64,000 nt of DNA from Sphaerochaeta globosa str. Buddy (GTDB lineage: Bacteria > Spirochaetota > Spirochaetia > Sphaerochaetales > Sphaerochaetaceae), in assembly GCF_000190435.1 (NCBI RefSeq), contig NC_015152.1, positions 1,060,458 to 1,124,457 of the forward strand, in the 5' to 3' direction. Below the pieces are notes generated by a model that was not told the DNA's origin, ran no database searches, and was given only the letters and a program-made list of their open reading frames with translations. Shown here piece by piece: positions 36,768 to 46,746 of the stretch (the first letter of the stretch is position 1; every line of letters begins with the position of its first letter). Position numbers and translations under genes: made by a program.

Positions 36768-39422
36768 ATGGTTCGTATGAAAGTTCTGCTATTTGCGCTT
36801 CTTCTAGCAACCAGTTCGCTGTTTGCTTCTTCATATCAGCAGATTACGACCGAACACACGCAAATCATCTTCGAAGCGTATGATTACCTCTATGCACAGG
36901 AAGTAGCAGCGTTTGCTGATGAGGTGTTTGAAGAACTTACAGGTTTTCTTGCACATACTCCTAACGACCCGGTACCTGTGGTGATAACGAGCAAGACCGC
37001 TTGGGCGAACGGGTACTATATCAACTTCCCCTCCGCAGTCTACCTGTATGTAACCAGCCCTGACGACCGCTTCATCGGTTCAAGAACCCAGTATTGGCTC
37101 AGAAGTCTCTTCATTCATGAGTTGACCCATTACATCCACCTCACCAGCGCTGTCGGGCCGGCAAAATTCCTGAGGTTCCTCGGACCTGAGATTACGGCCA
37201 TGAGTACGGCCTTTATGCCCGGCTGGTGGATCGAAGGTGTCACCACCTATGCCGAGACGGCCTTTGTTTCCAGTGGGGGAAGAGGCGACTCCCTGCCGTT
37301 TGCACGAATTTACCAGACATCCTTGGCGCAAGACTCGATGTGGTCACTCACCCAAGGCGCCTACAACGGTCCCTTCAACCCCTCCGATCGTATCTATGTC
37401 ACCGGATATGTGATGATCGATTATCTGTCCCGTCACTACGGCCTTTCAGCTTTTGCCGAAATCAACCGTCGCTTTGCAGCGCTTCCCTTCTTTGGGCTCA
37501 CGCCTGCTTTTAAGAAAGTAACCGGACACTCAGCGAAGGAAATCTTCTCCTTTGCATTGCAGGAGAGGGAAAAGGTTTCCCTTTCCTTGGATGGTCTTAT
37601 TGCAAAACCCATCCAAGGCGATCGGTTCCTTCCCGCGTCCACTTCGATTGGACTGATAGGCTTTGTGCAAAGTCCCGACGAGGGAAGGGCCGTCTATCGC
37701 TACACAGAGGATGGAAGTACTGAGAAATTATTGGAACTGAGTCTGGATGGAGGCTCTGCCCTCTCGTTTGCACAAGATTCAGCCGTGTTCTCCTCGCTTT
37801 GGGCGGACGCAACCCATCCATCCTCCCTCTCCTTGGCCTCTGTCAGTTACAGCGATCTGTACTTGCTCGATCTTGCAAGTCTCAAGGCCAGGCGGCTTAC
37901 CCATGAACAGCGGTTGGTGCAGCCTGCCATAAGCCGCGATGGTTCGCGCATTGTTGCCAGCAGTGTCAACGGCAGCTTCTATGATTTGGTTGAGCTGGAT
38001 GACGATACCTTGGAAATTACAACGCTGGCATCACAAGAGCGGGTGAGTTTTCTCCAACCGGCATTGAATCATGATGGATCGGCTGTTGTGTATGTAGCCA
38101 TGGAACAAGGCAATTCCTCACTGTACCTGCTAGAGGAGGGAAAGAAACCTTTGCTGCTTGTAGGTCCCACTGCTGATGAACTGCGTTCACCTAGGTTTAC
38201 CGACAATGATTCCTCGGTTCTCTTTATCAAGGAGCTGCAGCTCTATCAGTATCGTTTGGATACCGGTGAGATACACCTCGTGCATACCGACCCCGTCGGA
38301 ATCTACAACGCCTCCTTGGTAGGGCATGAGCTTTTCTATGAAACGTATACAGCACAGGGTTTCGCTGTTAAGAAGGTTGAACTGAAAAACCCAAGCATTG
38401 AACAGGTTACCTTTCGGGCACCTCTTGCCGGTGAAGGGGTTGTAGCTTCTGTTACGTATCCAAAAGCCGCCTATTATGACAGCTTGCAATTCAATATTGC
38501 CCTACCGTTTCCCTTCGTGGAGGCGAATCAGTTCCAGCCTGGAGTCTGGTTTCATACTACCAGCCTGCTGAGAAAACAAAGCCTCATCGGTAGCGTCGGG
38601 TGGTCGATACGGGGAGCAAAGCCGGTAACCGATCTGACCTATACCTATACTGCCGGCTCTTATGCAGTAGCTTTAGGCCTTGAACTGAACACGTATCTCT
38701 CCGCATATGGCTCCTATGTAAGCTATGCATATTCTGCCTTACAGTTCCCCCTCATTTCTCATACTACATACTATTCCTTTGAAGTCTTGAACCTGCAACC
38801 GCAACTCTCCCTTGCATGGAATGAGAGTGGATTTGTTGCAACCGGTGCGTTATTGCTTGGGTACGGAAAGCAGACCCGCAATGAGCGTACCGCCGACTTT
38901 TTTGGACCGCCTTCCTTCTCTGTAAGCGGGGGTGTCATGGTTCAAAGCAACACGCTTGAACCGGTTCCTTTCCTTTCAACTGATACGCAGGTACGGCTTT
39001 TCGATTCCTCAGCCATGCTTCATTTTGGCTTGGACGTAATCGGCACCACTTCTTTGAATGTCAGTGGTAACTTTACCTTGTTTTCCTTCACCCCGATGCA
39101 GGATGGAAATGTGAAACTTCGGCTCTCAACTTCATTCCGGTTCCCATTGGGTTTGTTGGATATTCCCATTCCGTACGGTGGCCTTACCGGTGTTGGATTG
39201 GAACTGATAGCCCAGAGTGCTTGGTATCTGAATGCTGAAGCCTTGGTTTGGGAAGGTGCAACAGCTCTCGCCGCCCGCCTGACCAGCAATGCAATACTGG
39301 GTGGTTCCTCGGTTGCATTCAGACCCTTCGCCCAGTTTGCCTATCTTTTAGGTCCCGGGCTTTGGCAGTTTTCCCTGGGCTTGGATGGACAAACACTCTT
39401 CGAAAGTTTTTCCTTTAGGTGA
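36768..39422 (+). CDS. Exported zinc-metalloprotease-like protein with beta-propeller and barrel-like C terminus
   Basis: An 884-residue exported protein (signal peptide within MKVLLFALLLATSSLFAS). Residues about 20-240 contain FIHELTHYIHL near 118-128, an HExxH zinc site, and a downstream WWIEGVTTYAET whose Glu fits the third ligand of gluzincin (peptidase MA/M1-like) enzymes. Residues about 270-560 carry repeated YLLDLASLKARRLTHEQ- and ISRDGSRIVASS-type segments typical of TolB/WD40-like propellers. The last 300 residues are strand-rich with many Tyr, Ser and Gly, and the chain ends in FESFSFR; this suggests an outer-membrane barrel. The full combination is not one I recognise. It is convergent with the next gene, with an 8-base overlap. 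Confidence 0.7.
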   Translation: MVRMKVLLFALLLATSSLFASSYQQITTEHTQIIFEAYDYLYAQEVAAFADEVFEELTGFLAHTPNDPVPVVITSKTAWANGYYINFPSAVYLYVTSPDDRFIGSRTQYWLRSLFIHELTHYIHLTSAVGPAKFLRFLGPEITAMSTAFMPGWWIEGVTTYAETAFVSSGGRGDSLPFARIYQTSLAQDSMWSLTQGAYNGPFNPSDRIYVTGYVMIDYLSRHYGLSAFAEINRRFAALPFFGLTPAFKKVTGHSAKEIFSFALQEREKVSLSLDGLIAKPIQGDRFLPASTSIGLIGFVQSPDEGRAVYRYTEDGSTEKLLELSLDGGSALSFAQDSAVFSSLWADATHPSSLSLASVSYSDLYLLDLASLKARRLTHEQRLVQPAISRDGSRIVASSVNGSFYDLVELDDDTLEITTLASQERVSFLQPALNHDGSAVVYVAMEQGNSSLYLLEEGKKPLLLVGPTADELRSPRFTDNDSSVLFIKELQLYQYRLDTGEIHLVHTDPVGIYNASLVGHELFYETYTAQGFAVKKVELKNPSIEQVTFRAPLAGEGVVASVTYPKAAYYDSLQFNIALPFPFVEANQFQPGVWFHTTSLLRKQSLIGSVGWSIRGAKPVTDLTYTYTAGSYAVALGLELNTYLSAYGSYVSYAYSALQFPLISHTTYYSFEVLNLQPQLSLAWNESGFVATGALLLGYGKQTRNERTADFFGPPSFSVSGGVMVQSNTLEPVPFLSTDTQVRLFDSSAMLHFGLDVIGTTSLNVSGNFTLFSFTPMQDGNVKLRLSTSFRFPLGLLDIPIPYGGLTGVGLELIAQSAWYLNAEALVWEGATALAARLTSNAILGGSSVAFRPFAQFAYLLGPGLWQFSLGLDGQTLFESFSFR

Positions 39423-40722
39423 GGTCGTGATCGATATCGAGCACGATGCCGGCCATGAGAATCCAGGGTCCGGTATGTGGCTCAAAATATGCAATTGCAG
39501 GATTCTCCCTGAGTGAATCAGTACCGAACACATAGTGCAGACTCACTGCCAAGCGCGGATGGTAGCTCGTATTTCCTATAACCCACCACCGCTGAGTCCC
39601 AATCCTTACTCCGGTTTCGATTCCAATACTCGGCCTGACTTCTTCCACCAAGGTGGTAGTGAAGTTCTGTTGCAGATTGAACCGCCACAGTCCCGCCAGT
39701 GTTTTTACGTAAGGATCGAACATGGATGTCTCCCGTTCATAGAGGAAGCGATACCCCAACAGCCAGGACCCGAGATTCATCCGGTCGTTTTGGTCCTCCC
39801 AGTGATTGAGCATGGGCCCATTGGTATGCCGGGTCTCAAAACTGACGGAGCCGAAGGAAAAGGCTATCAAGCGGTTCTGATGGCCTTCCATATTGTACAG
39901 GACGCCGCTGGTGAACGTGAAATCGGTTTGTTGATAGGTTTTTGAGTAGGATAGAGCAAGGGGGTTGATGCCGAAAGATCCATAGGAGAAACCCGATTGC
40001 AGAAAGGAATAGAAGGATGTCTCCAGCAGGCCTCCATCATAGCTAAACGATAGCCTCAATCCCTCATACCGCTCTTTTTGAATGACTTGGCTGGTATCGA
40101 TACCCTCTATGTCCTTAGCCAGATACCCAAGTCGTACCGTAAGCAGGGAAGCATAGGAGAGAAACATGTTGGCTTGAAGGCTTTGCTCCCAAGCATGAAC
40201 ATACGAGTAGCCCAGTTCCAAGCCCAACAATGCGTGTCCATAGAGCCATCCCCCTTGTATGCGCAACGAAAGCAGTGGGTGGAGTCTGAACTGGTCATCG
40301 TAGTAGACGAGATTGACATGATCGCGGCTGATGAGGCTGTGGAAGCTGGTTTGAATATTCTGCATTCCCAAATTCCCGGCAAGCAACATGCCAGCTGATC
40401 CAACTACGGATATACCGATTCTCTTCGATACAGGGAAGAGGAATGGATAGGAGGCGCTGATTTGAATTTCATCATGGCGCAGATTGCTTTCGATACGATC
40501 GGTAAAGGCTTTGGCTTCTGCGTTGAGGACCAAGTTGTTGCTGAAAGTCACCGCTGTATACCCGCCAAACGAGTGTCCATCATCTTGATTGTACCCCAAT
40601 CCCATGGTGTACCAGTCGTTGCCGCTTCCCACCGAAAGTGAGGTTACAGAGAGAGCAAAGGCAGGCGTTGATAATGTGATGAGGAGTGCAAGGAGGAGGG
40701 CCTCAGCTTTTTTGTGCAAGCT
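39415..40722 (-). CDS. Outer-membrane beta-barrel-like protein
   Basis: About 435 residues. A hydrophobic signal (LLLALLITLSTPAFA) is followed by strand-like repeats such as YTMGLGYNQDDGHSFGGYTAV and LRLSFSYDGGLLETSFYSFL. The start is uncertain: an ATG at 40767 would place about 15 unlikely residues before the signal, while TTG codons at 40728 or 40722 give a normal signal peptide. It overlaps the end of the ABC-F gene by about 20 bases and is probably co-transcribed with it. No specific family is recognised. Confidence 0.55.
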   Translation of the reverse strand, partial: SLHKKAEALLLALLITLSTPAFALSVTSLSVGSGNDWYTMGLGYNQDDGHSFGGYTAVTFSNNLVLNAEAKAFTDRIESNLRHDEIQISASYPFLFPVSKRIGISVVGSAGMLLAGNLGMQNIQTSFHSLISRDHVNLVYYDDQFRLHPLLSLRIQGGWLYGHALLGLELGYSYVHAWEQSLQANMFLSYASLLTVRLGYLAKDIEGIDTSQVIQKERYEGLRLSFSYDGGLLETSFYSFLQSGFSYGSFGINPLALSYSKTYQQTDFTFTSGVLYNMEGHQNRLIAFSFGSVSFETRHTNGPMLNHWEDQNDRMNLGSWLLGYRFLYERETSMFDPYVKTLAGLWRFNLQQNFTTTLVEEVRPSIGIETGVRIGTQRWWVIGNTSYHPRLAVSLHYVFGTDSLRENPAIAYFEPHTGPWILMAGIVLDIDHDLT

Positions 40723-42562
40723 CAAGCCAGCGATCTTCCAAACGTGCAAGTTCAGTACGTAGTGCATGGTATTTCTCTGTCCGCTCAGCGAGCGTTCCCT
40801 CTTTGGTTGGTTGTGCTAGAGCAAAACTTGCTTCCAAGGCTGCCAGTTGCTGTTGCATTGCTTCAATAGTAGATTCGATGTGCTCGAATTCTTTTTGTTC
40901 CCGAAAACTCAAACCCTTCTTTTCGCTTCTTTTGTTCTGTACCGAAGGGGCGAGAGCGGTGGGGGCGGCTTTCACGATTTTCTCTTTTTCCTGATCGCGC
41001 CACTGGCTGTAGCGCATGGTCTCATAGGTAACCGATCCATCATCGGCTAGGATGAACAGCTCGTCACAGGTGAGATCGAGAAATGCACGGTCGTGGCTGA
41101 CGATAAGCGTACAGCCTGCGAAGTCTTGGATATATTGTTCCAGATTCTCCATGGTAGGAAGGTCCAGGTCGTTTGTCGGTTCGTCCAGAAGCAGGAAGTT
41201 TGGATTGGAAAGCAGTCTGGAAACCAAGTACAGTCTCCGTTTCTCTCCCCCTGAAAGACTTGCAATGCTTTGGCGGTGCATGGATGCAGGAAACCCGAAA
41301 AGCTCAAGGAATTTGGCCGCACTTACAATTTGGTTGGGGCCCAATACCACTTGTTCGGCAATATCCTCAACGAATTCGAGGATAATCTTGTCACTTACCA
41401 GAGCCCTGCCGCCTTGGTCATAATAGGCAAAAACGGTATTTATTCCGATATCCAAACTTCCTTCATCGGGCGTCAGATATCCGCATAACAGGTCGAGCAG
41501 CGTTGACTTGCCGCTTCCATTTGGTCCTACCACCCCGATCCGTGCTCCCTTGATGAAGGAAAATGAGAAGTCCTTGATCACTACATTCTCATCGTATCGT
41601 TTGCTAAGGTGCTTTGCCTCAAGGATTTTCTTCCCCATACGACGGGAGTGCGAACTGAAACTACGCATCTCTTCATCTGCGATTGAACTCTGACTGCTAA
41701 GCAAAGCTTCAATGCGGTCCTTCCTTCCACTATCCTTGCCGGTACGGGCCTTCGGGCCGCGCTTTAACCATTCAAGTTCCCGTCTGAGTATGGTCTTGAT
41801 TTTGTCCTGTTCTTTTTGCAGCCGTTCAAGTCGTTCTTCCCTGCGCTCAAGGTATGAGGAGAATGAGCCGGGATGAAGAAAAACGGATCCGCTGTCCATT
41901 TCCAGGATTGCAGAACATACGGCATCCAAGAAGTAGCGGTCGTGAGTGACCAGTATTATGGTTGCATTGCTGTTTTTCAGATATTGCTCCAACCATTCAA
42001 TGGTTTGGATATCCAAATGGTTGGTTGGTTCATCGAGCAGGAGCATGGTAGGCTTGGCGCAGAGGACCCGGGCGAGGGCAACCTTTTTCTGCATTCCGCC
42101 TGAGAGGTTGGACATGGTTTGGCCTTGAACATCGTACAGGCCGAGTTCTCCCAACAATGATTGGTAATCGTTCTCGAGATTCCATCCACCAACCAACTCC
42201 ATCTGCTCGGTGAGATGGGCTAGAAGTGCTTCGTTGTGTTCGCTCTCCAAGGCTTTGTGATAGGCGCGGTAGGTTTCGATGCGCTTTCCCTGCCCGTAAT
42301 GGAGGTAGCTTGCAACCGTGTCATTCTCTTCGAATTGCACGCCTTGTTCGAGCATAACCAAATCAGTGCCATTTTTCATGGCGATAGTACCGTTATCGGG
42401 GACGATTGAACCGGCGATGAGTTTGAGAAAGGTGGATTTTCCTTGTCCGTTGCGGCCGATGAGGGCCACATGATCGCCTTCCTCCAAGCCAAAACTCACC
42501 CCTTCAAAGAGGGGTTCATCCTTCAGGGTCTTGGAGACAGCTTCCAGTGAGAGTACATTCAT
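40703..42562 (-). CDS. ABC-F family ATPase (Uup-like)
   Basis: A 619-residue soluble protein with two ABC domains and no membrane segment. Walker A motifs are GRNGQGKST (near residue 37) and GPNGSGKST (near 346). Signatures are LSGGMQKKVALARVL and LSGGEKRRLYLVSRLL, with Walker B LLLDEPTNHLD and LLLDEPTNDLD. The linker between domains holds the charged helix RREERLERLQKEQDKIKTI, and a C-terminal coiled coil (residues about 545-615) matches the Uup subgroup. ABC-F proteins act on the ribosome or on DNA-linked processes rather than in transport. Confidence 0.93.
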   Translation of the reverse strand: MNVLSLEAVSKTLKDEPLFEGVSFGLEEGDHVALIGRNGQGKSTFLKLIAGSIVPDNGTIAMKNGTDLVMLEQGVQFEENDTVASYLHYGQGKRIETYRAYHKALESEHNEALLAHLTEQMELVGGWNLENDYQSLLGELGLYDVQGQTMSNLSGGMQKKVALARVLCAKPTMLLLDEPTNHLDIQTIEWLEQYLKNSNATIILVTHDRYFLDAVCSAILEMDSGSVFLHPGSFSSYLERREERLERLQKEQDKIKTILRRELEWLKRGPKARTGKDSGRKDRIEALLSSQSSIADEEMRSFSSHSRRMGKKILEAKHLSKRYDENVVIKDFSFSFIKGARIGVVGPNGSGKSTLLDLLCGYLTPDEGSLDIGINTVFAYYDQGGRALVSDKIILEFVEDIAEQVVLGPNQIVSAAKFLELFGFPASMHRQSIASLSGGEKRRLYLVSRLLSNPNFLLLDEPTNDLDLPTMENLEQYIQDFAGCTLIVSHDRAFLDLTCDELFILADDGSVTYETMRYSQWRDQEKEKIVKAAPTALAPSVQNKRSEKKGLSFREQKEFEHIESTIEAMQQQLAALEASFALAQPTKEGTLAERTEKYHALRTELARLEDRWLELAQKS

Positions 42563-42603
42563 ACGTTGAGCGTAGCGAAAAGCGGGGCTCTAGGCAAGCT
42601 GTA

Positions 42604-43515
42604 TCACGCTGCCAGAAAGAGCACGGCAACCCCGGCGATGGAGAGGAATGTGCCCGCCAAACTCGATGCTGTCAGGCGTTTGTGCAGGATGAAATAATCG
42701 AATGGAAGCAAAAGGATCGGCGTGACTTGGGTGATGGTGGTTACAATTCCTACCGGGGCAAGCGTAAACGCCTTCATTTGACTGGACATGCCCAGTACCG
42801 GACCTGCAAAGGCAGCCATTACCAACAACAGGAGGTAGCGGCGGTTGGATAAGACTTTGAAGTGCTGAACAGCATTCCTCTTATACAGGAAATTAAAAAT
42901 AATAAAACAGGCAAGTCCTCCCAAATTACGAAGCAGGTTGGTGGAGATGGGGCCTGTTTCATCAAGAGCGAATTTTGCCAATAAGAAGGATAGTGATTGC
43001 AAAGCGGAGCCCAGAATTGCATAGATGAACCCTTTGGTTTTTGTGTCGTGCTCCTCTTTGGCAACCTTGGTACGGGCATCCAGCAATACGATTAAGGCAA
43101 TGCCGGAGATGGTGATGAAGATTCCAAGGATTTGGATCAGATTCAACCGCTCATCAAACAGTAAAAACCCGAAGAAAGCGGTAACGACGGGGGAGAGGGT
43201 CATGATCACCATGGATTCCCTCGCTCCGAGCAGAATATATGCCTTGAATAGAAGCATGTCGGTGAAGAAGTACCCGATCGCTCCACTTGCAAGCAGGAAG
43301 AGGTAGGTACGCGCGCTGAGTGAGGTGGGGAACCAACTTCCCTCCACCCAGTATGCGAGCAGGAAGATCATGGGAAGGGCAATCCACATCCTGACATGGG
43401 CGACAGCATCCGAGCCGACTTTTGCTCCGATATGACGGTAGATGATTGAGTTTTGTGCCCAACAGGCAGCAGTCAAAAGGGCTAAGAGCTGCCCTACGAC
43501 AAGGTTGTGTTCCAT
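42604..43515 (-). CDS. EamA/DMT-superfamily transporter
   Basis: A 303-residue membrane protein with ten hydrophobic helices in two EamA repeats (about 10-140 and 160-300). The repeat ends VTAFFGFLLFDERLNLIQILG and LLLPFDYFILHKRLTASSLAG are characteristic. Family members export amino acids or metabolites; the substrate is unknown. The ATG at 43515 lacks a clear ribosome site, and a TTG at 43554 is an alternative. It lies between the ABC-F gene and the RND pump operon on the same strand. Confidence 0.82.
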   Translation of the reverse strand: MEHNLVVGQLLALLTAACWAQNSIIYRHIGAKVGSDAVAHVRMWIALPMIFLLAYWVEGSWFPTSLSARTYLFLLASGAIGYFFTDMLLFKAYILLGARESMVIMTLSPVVTAFFGFLLFDERLNLIQILGIFITISGIALIVLLDARTKVAKEEHDTKTKGFIYAILGSALQSLSFLLAKFALDETGPISTNLLRNLGGLACFIIFNFLYKRNAVQHFKVLSNRRYLLLLVMAAFAGPVLGMSSQMKAFTLAPVGIVTTITQVTPILLLPFDYFILHKRLTASSLAGTFLSIAGVAVLFLAA

Positions 43516-43559
43516 GATGGGCCAAACAGTATCATAAAGGCTTTGGTTAGGCAATGAAA

Positions 43560-43583
43560 GGCATGCCCCTTTCGAGGCATGCC
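43560..43583 (-). terminator. Hairpin after the RND efflux operon
   Basis: GGCATGCC (43560-43567 and 43576-43583), a self-complementary octamer repeated around an 8-base loop, gives an 8-bp stem 31 bases beyond the RND gene stop on the minus strand. Confidence 0.6.
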
Positions 43584-43614
43584 AACGAACGTTTGGAGAG
43601 AACGTCTTGAAGAA

Positions 43615-46600
43615 CTATTTCCCCTCCTTGTCAAACACTGCAAGTTGGTTTGCAAGGCTATTGGGATCAAAGAATCGCTTCTCCCTGCGTTTGTTGAAAA
43701 GTGAATACAAACTAGGGGAGAGAAAGAGAGTCAGAAAACTTGCAGTCACCAACCCCCCGATGAAGGTAAGGGCGATAGGTTGCATCATTTCAGCACCCTC
43801 ACCAGGGAAGAAAGCAAGCGGAACAAGCCCGAGAACCGTGGTGAACGTGGTCATCAAAATTGGTCTGAGCCGTGTTCGGGCTGCAGTGAGGCAGGCCTCC
43901 TTGACCGGCATTTTCTGCCTGACCAGTTGGTTGATGGAGTCGACCAGTACAATACCGTTGTTGACCACTACTCCGATCAAGGCAACAATACCGACTACCG
44001 AGAAAAGCGTGAATGCTTGGTCGGTGATGATGTGAATAAAGATAACACCGATGAGCAGCAGCGGTATGGTTGCAAAAATGATGAAAGGATCAACCAAAGA
44101 TTCAAATTGTGCTGCCATAACTACAAAGACCAGTACCAAGGCAAGCAGGACAATGATGACCAACGTTGAGCCATACTCGGTGAGTTGTTGCATGTCACCG
44201 CCTTGGCTTACCTTAACACCATCAGCAACCAACAGATGCTGATCAAGGGCCGCTTGGATCTTCTGTTGGACCACATCGGCAGTATACCCCTCACCGAGGT
44301 TGGCTGTGACATGGTTGACACGTACCTTATTCTCGCGTGTGATCGATGCAGGGGCTGTAGACGTAGAGAAGGTGGCAAAACTGTCCAAATGGACACTGCC
44401 GCCCTTGCTGCTTACCAAGAGGTTCCCAAGATCACTGATGGATGCATACTTTGCACTGTCCATGGAAACCACCACAGCATAGGATTGGTCGACGTTCATG
44501 GTGGTGATGGTGGTTGCTGTTGACCCTGCAAGCGCTGATGAGAGCGTGGAAACAACCTCGTTTACCGAGATGCCCAACTCATCCATCAGCTGGTTATTGA
44601 GTTCTACGCTGACCTTCGGGGATCCATTGGATAGGTCGGTTGCAACATTGGTGGCTTCGGGGACGAAGGAGGAAATGATGGTGGCAATCTCATTCACCGT
44701 TTGGGTAAGCGTCGTCGTATCGGATCCGCTCACATTGATGTTGATGGGGCTGCTGCTCATCGGACCTCTGCCTCCCCCGAATGTCCAGGATGCAGAGGGG
44801 TTGGTTGCCAAGAGGGGCGTAATCAATTGCTTGACTTCATTGGCCGTATAGTGCTGCTGAGTGATATCAGGGAGGCCAATTTCTATTGAACCCGTATTGG
44901 AGGTTCCCACCTGAACCATGATTTGGGAGTATGCCTCAGAGGGCAACTCTTCCATCAGGAGCTCTTGGATCCTGAACAGTTCCTCTCGGCTTGCCTCCTT
45001 GGTTGTTCCACTGGGCAGAGTGAGAGAAAGCGTGACAGTATCGTCTGCATTCATTTGCGGGGTGAGGTTCATTCCGATGCCGTCGAAGAACTGAAGGCTG
45101 AAGATAAGCAGCAATACCAGTAGCACGATAAGCAGAAATCGGTGTCGCAGAAAGTATGAGAGAACGTGTGCGTACGCCTGCTCCAGCTTGGCTTCCACTC
45201 TGACGTAGAAGTCATCGATATAGCGAAGGACCTTCCATTTCAGCGGTTTCTGTATCCGGGTATCGAGACGAAGGATACTACCGCTGAGTGCCGGAACCAA
45301 GGTCAGTGCGACGAGGAGCGAAGCAAACAAGGCAATACATACGGTGAGGATCAAATCCTGGAACATGATGCCAATCATCTGCAATTGGTTTTTATAGATG
45401 AAGAGCGGGAGAAATACGCAGATGGTGGTCAGCGTTGAGGCAAGGATTGCCGTACTCATGTTCTGACTTCCCAGTATCGCCGATGCAGCGCTGCTGTGCT
45501 TCGCCTCACGATATTTGTAGGTATTCTCAAGGATGATGATCGAGGCATCCACGATCATACCGATGCCTAAGATCAACCCGCTCATGCTCATGCTGTTGAT
45601 GGTGATGCCCATCAGTGACATCATCATCAAGGTGAAGAAGATTGAGATCGGCATCGATAGACTGATAATCAAGGTAGCCTTGATGTTCCTCAGAAACAGG
45701 AATATCACCAATGCAGCCAGCACGACACCCTGGATGGCGCTCTTGTATACCTCCGACAGGGTGGAGGAGATCATAGTTGTCGAGTCCTGCTGAATCACCA
45801 GCTTGATGCCGTCCGGCAACTGGCTTTGGATAACTGCCAATTGTAGCTGTACGCTGTTGGCAACAGTGGCGGCATTGCTGTCCGATGCATTGGAGAGGCT
45901 GAGTGTGACAACAGGAGAACCGTCGAGGTACTGTTCATTGAAACCTGTTTCCAACGATTCTGCTACAGTTCCAATATCATCGATTCGGATAGGAACTCCA
46001 TCGATGGTCGTTACCACTGTTTCCCTGATGGTCGTCAGGTCGGTAAACCGTTCATCCAGGGTGATGGAGTAGTCGATGAGGTTTTGGGTGATGGTTCCCA
46101 CTTTACCCTGGACATTGCGTAGGGCGAGTGCATTCTTTACTTCTGAAAGGGTCAGGTCATACGCTTCAAGGCGAATGGGATCGATGACAACTTGAATCTG
46201 GGTGTCTCCGGCTCCCCTGACCTCGACTTGGCTGACTCCTTCGACTCGTAACAACAAGGGAGAGATGGTATCTTCGGCTAGTTGTTTCAACGTCTGCTCA
46301 TCCAGTGAACCGCTGAGCATCAGGCGCATGAAGGTTGAGGAGGAGGACATATCAAAGCGCATAACCGAGGGAGTTTCCGCCCAGCTGGGCAGTTGTCTGG
46401 TTACTCTGCTTAACAGGGATTCCAGGCTGCTCGATGCCTCATCGAGGTCGGTTCCGTAGGCAAATTCCAGCATGACCATCGATCTACCGTCCGATGACTG
46501 GCTGGTGATGCTCTCAAGGCTCTCAAGTGATCCAACGGTATTTTCAATGATTTTCGTTACTTGTTGTTCGACCTCCTCGGGACCTGCGTCACCGGTTTCC

Positions 46601-46746
46601 ACCATGACGGAGAGAACAGGCATCTCCACTGAAGGATAGAGTGCAATATCCAGGTCCTTGAGAAATAAAAGAGAAATGAGTAGCAATAAGAGGTAGATCA
46701 TGCTGATCAATACCGGTCTTCGTACAGAAAGTTCGCTCAGTTTCAT
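43615..46746 (-). CDS. RND-family efflux pump, inner-membrane subunit
   Basis: A 1043-residue AcrB/MexB-type (HAE1) proton-driven exporter. The N terminus KLSELSVRRPVLISMIYLLLL is followed by ALYPSVEMPVLSVMVETGDAGPEEVEQQV, the standard first periplasmic segment. Twelve membrane helices are arranged as 1+5+1+5, with the proton-relay region in helix 4 (SGLILGIGMIVDASIIILEN). The internal duplication is visible. The gene overlaps the adaptor gene by 4 bases and is last in the operon. Drugs, metals, lipids or peptides could be substrates. Confidence 0.93.
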   Translation of the reverse strand: MKLSELSVRRPVLISMIYLLLLLISLLFLKDLDIALYPSVEMPVLSVMVETGDAGPEEVEQQVTKIIENTVGSLESLESITSQSSDGRSMVMLEFAYGTDLDEASSSLESLLSRVTRQLPSWAETPSVMRFDMSSSSTFMRLMLSGSLDEQTLKQLAEDTISPLLLRVEGVSQVEVRGAGDTQIQVVIDPIRLEAYDLTLSEVKNALALRNVQGKVGTITQNLIDYSITLDERFTDLTTIRETVVTTIDGVPIRIDDIGTVAESLETGFNEQYLDGSPVVTLSLSNASDSNAATVANSVQLQLAVIQSQLPDGIKLVIQQDSTTMISSTLSEVYKSAIQGVVLAALVIFLFLRNIKATLIISLSMPISIFFTLMMMSLMGITINSMSMSGLILGIGMIVDASIIILENTYKYREAKHSSAASAILGSQNMSTAILASTLTTICVFLPLFIYKNQLQMIGIMFQDLILTVCIALFASLLVALTLVPALSGSILRLDTRIQKPLKWKVLRYIDDFYVRVEAKLEQAYAHVLSYFLRHRFLLIVLLVLLLIFSLQFFDGIGMNLTPQMNADDTVTLSLTLPSGTTKEASREELFRIQELLMEELPSEAYSQIMVQVGTSNTGSIEIGLPDITQQHYTANEVKQLITPLLATNPSASWTFGGGRGPMSSSPININVSGSDTTTLTQTVNEIATIISSFVPEATNVATDLSNGSPKVSVELNNQLMDELGISVNEVVSTLSSALAGSTATTITTMNVDQSYAVVVSMDSAKYASISDLGNLLVSSKGGSVHLDSFATFSTSTAPASITRENKVRVNHVTANLGEGYTADVVQQKIQAALDQHLLVADGVKVSQGGDMQQLTEYGSTLVIIVLLALVLVFVVMAAQFESLVDPFIIFATIPLLLIGVIFIHIITDQAFTLFSVVGIVALIGVVVNNGIVLVDSINQLVRQKMPVKEACLTAARTRLRPILMTTFTTVLGLVPLAFFPGEGAEMMQPIALTFIGGLVTASFLTLFLSPSLYSLFNKRREKRFFDPNSLANQLAVFDKEGK

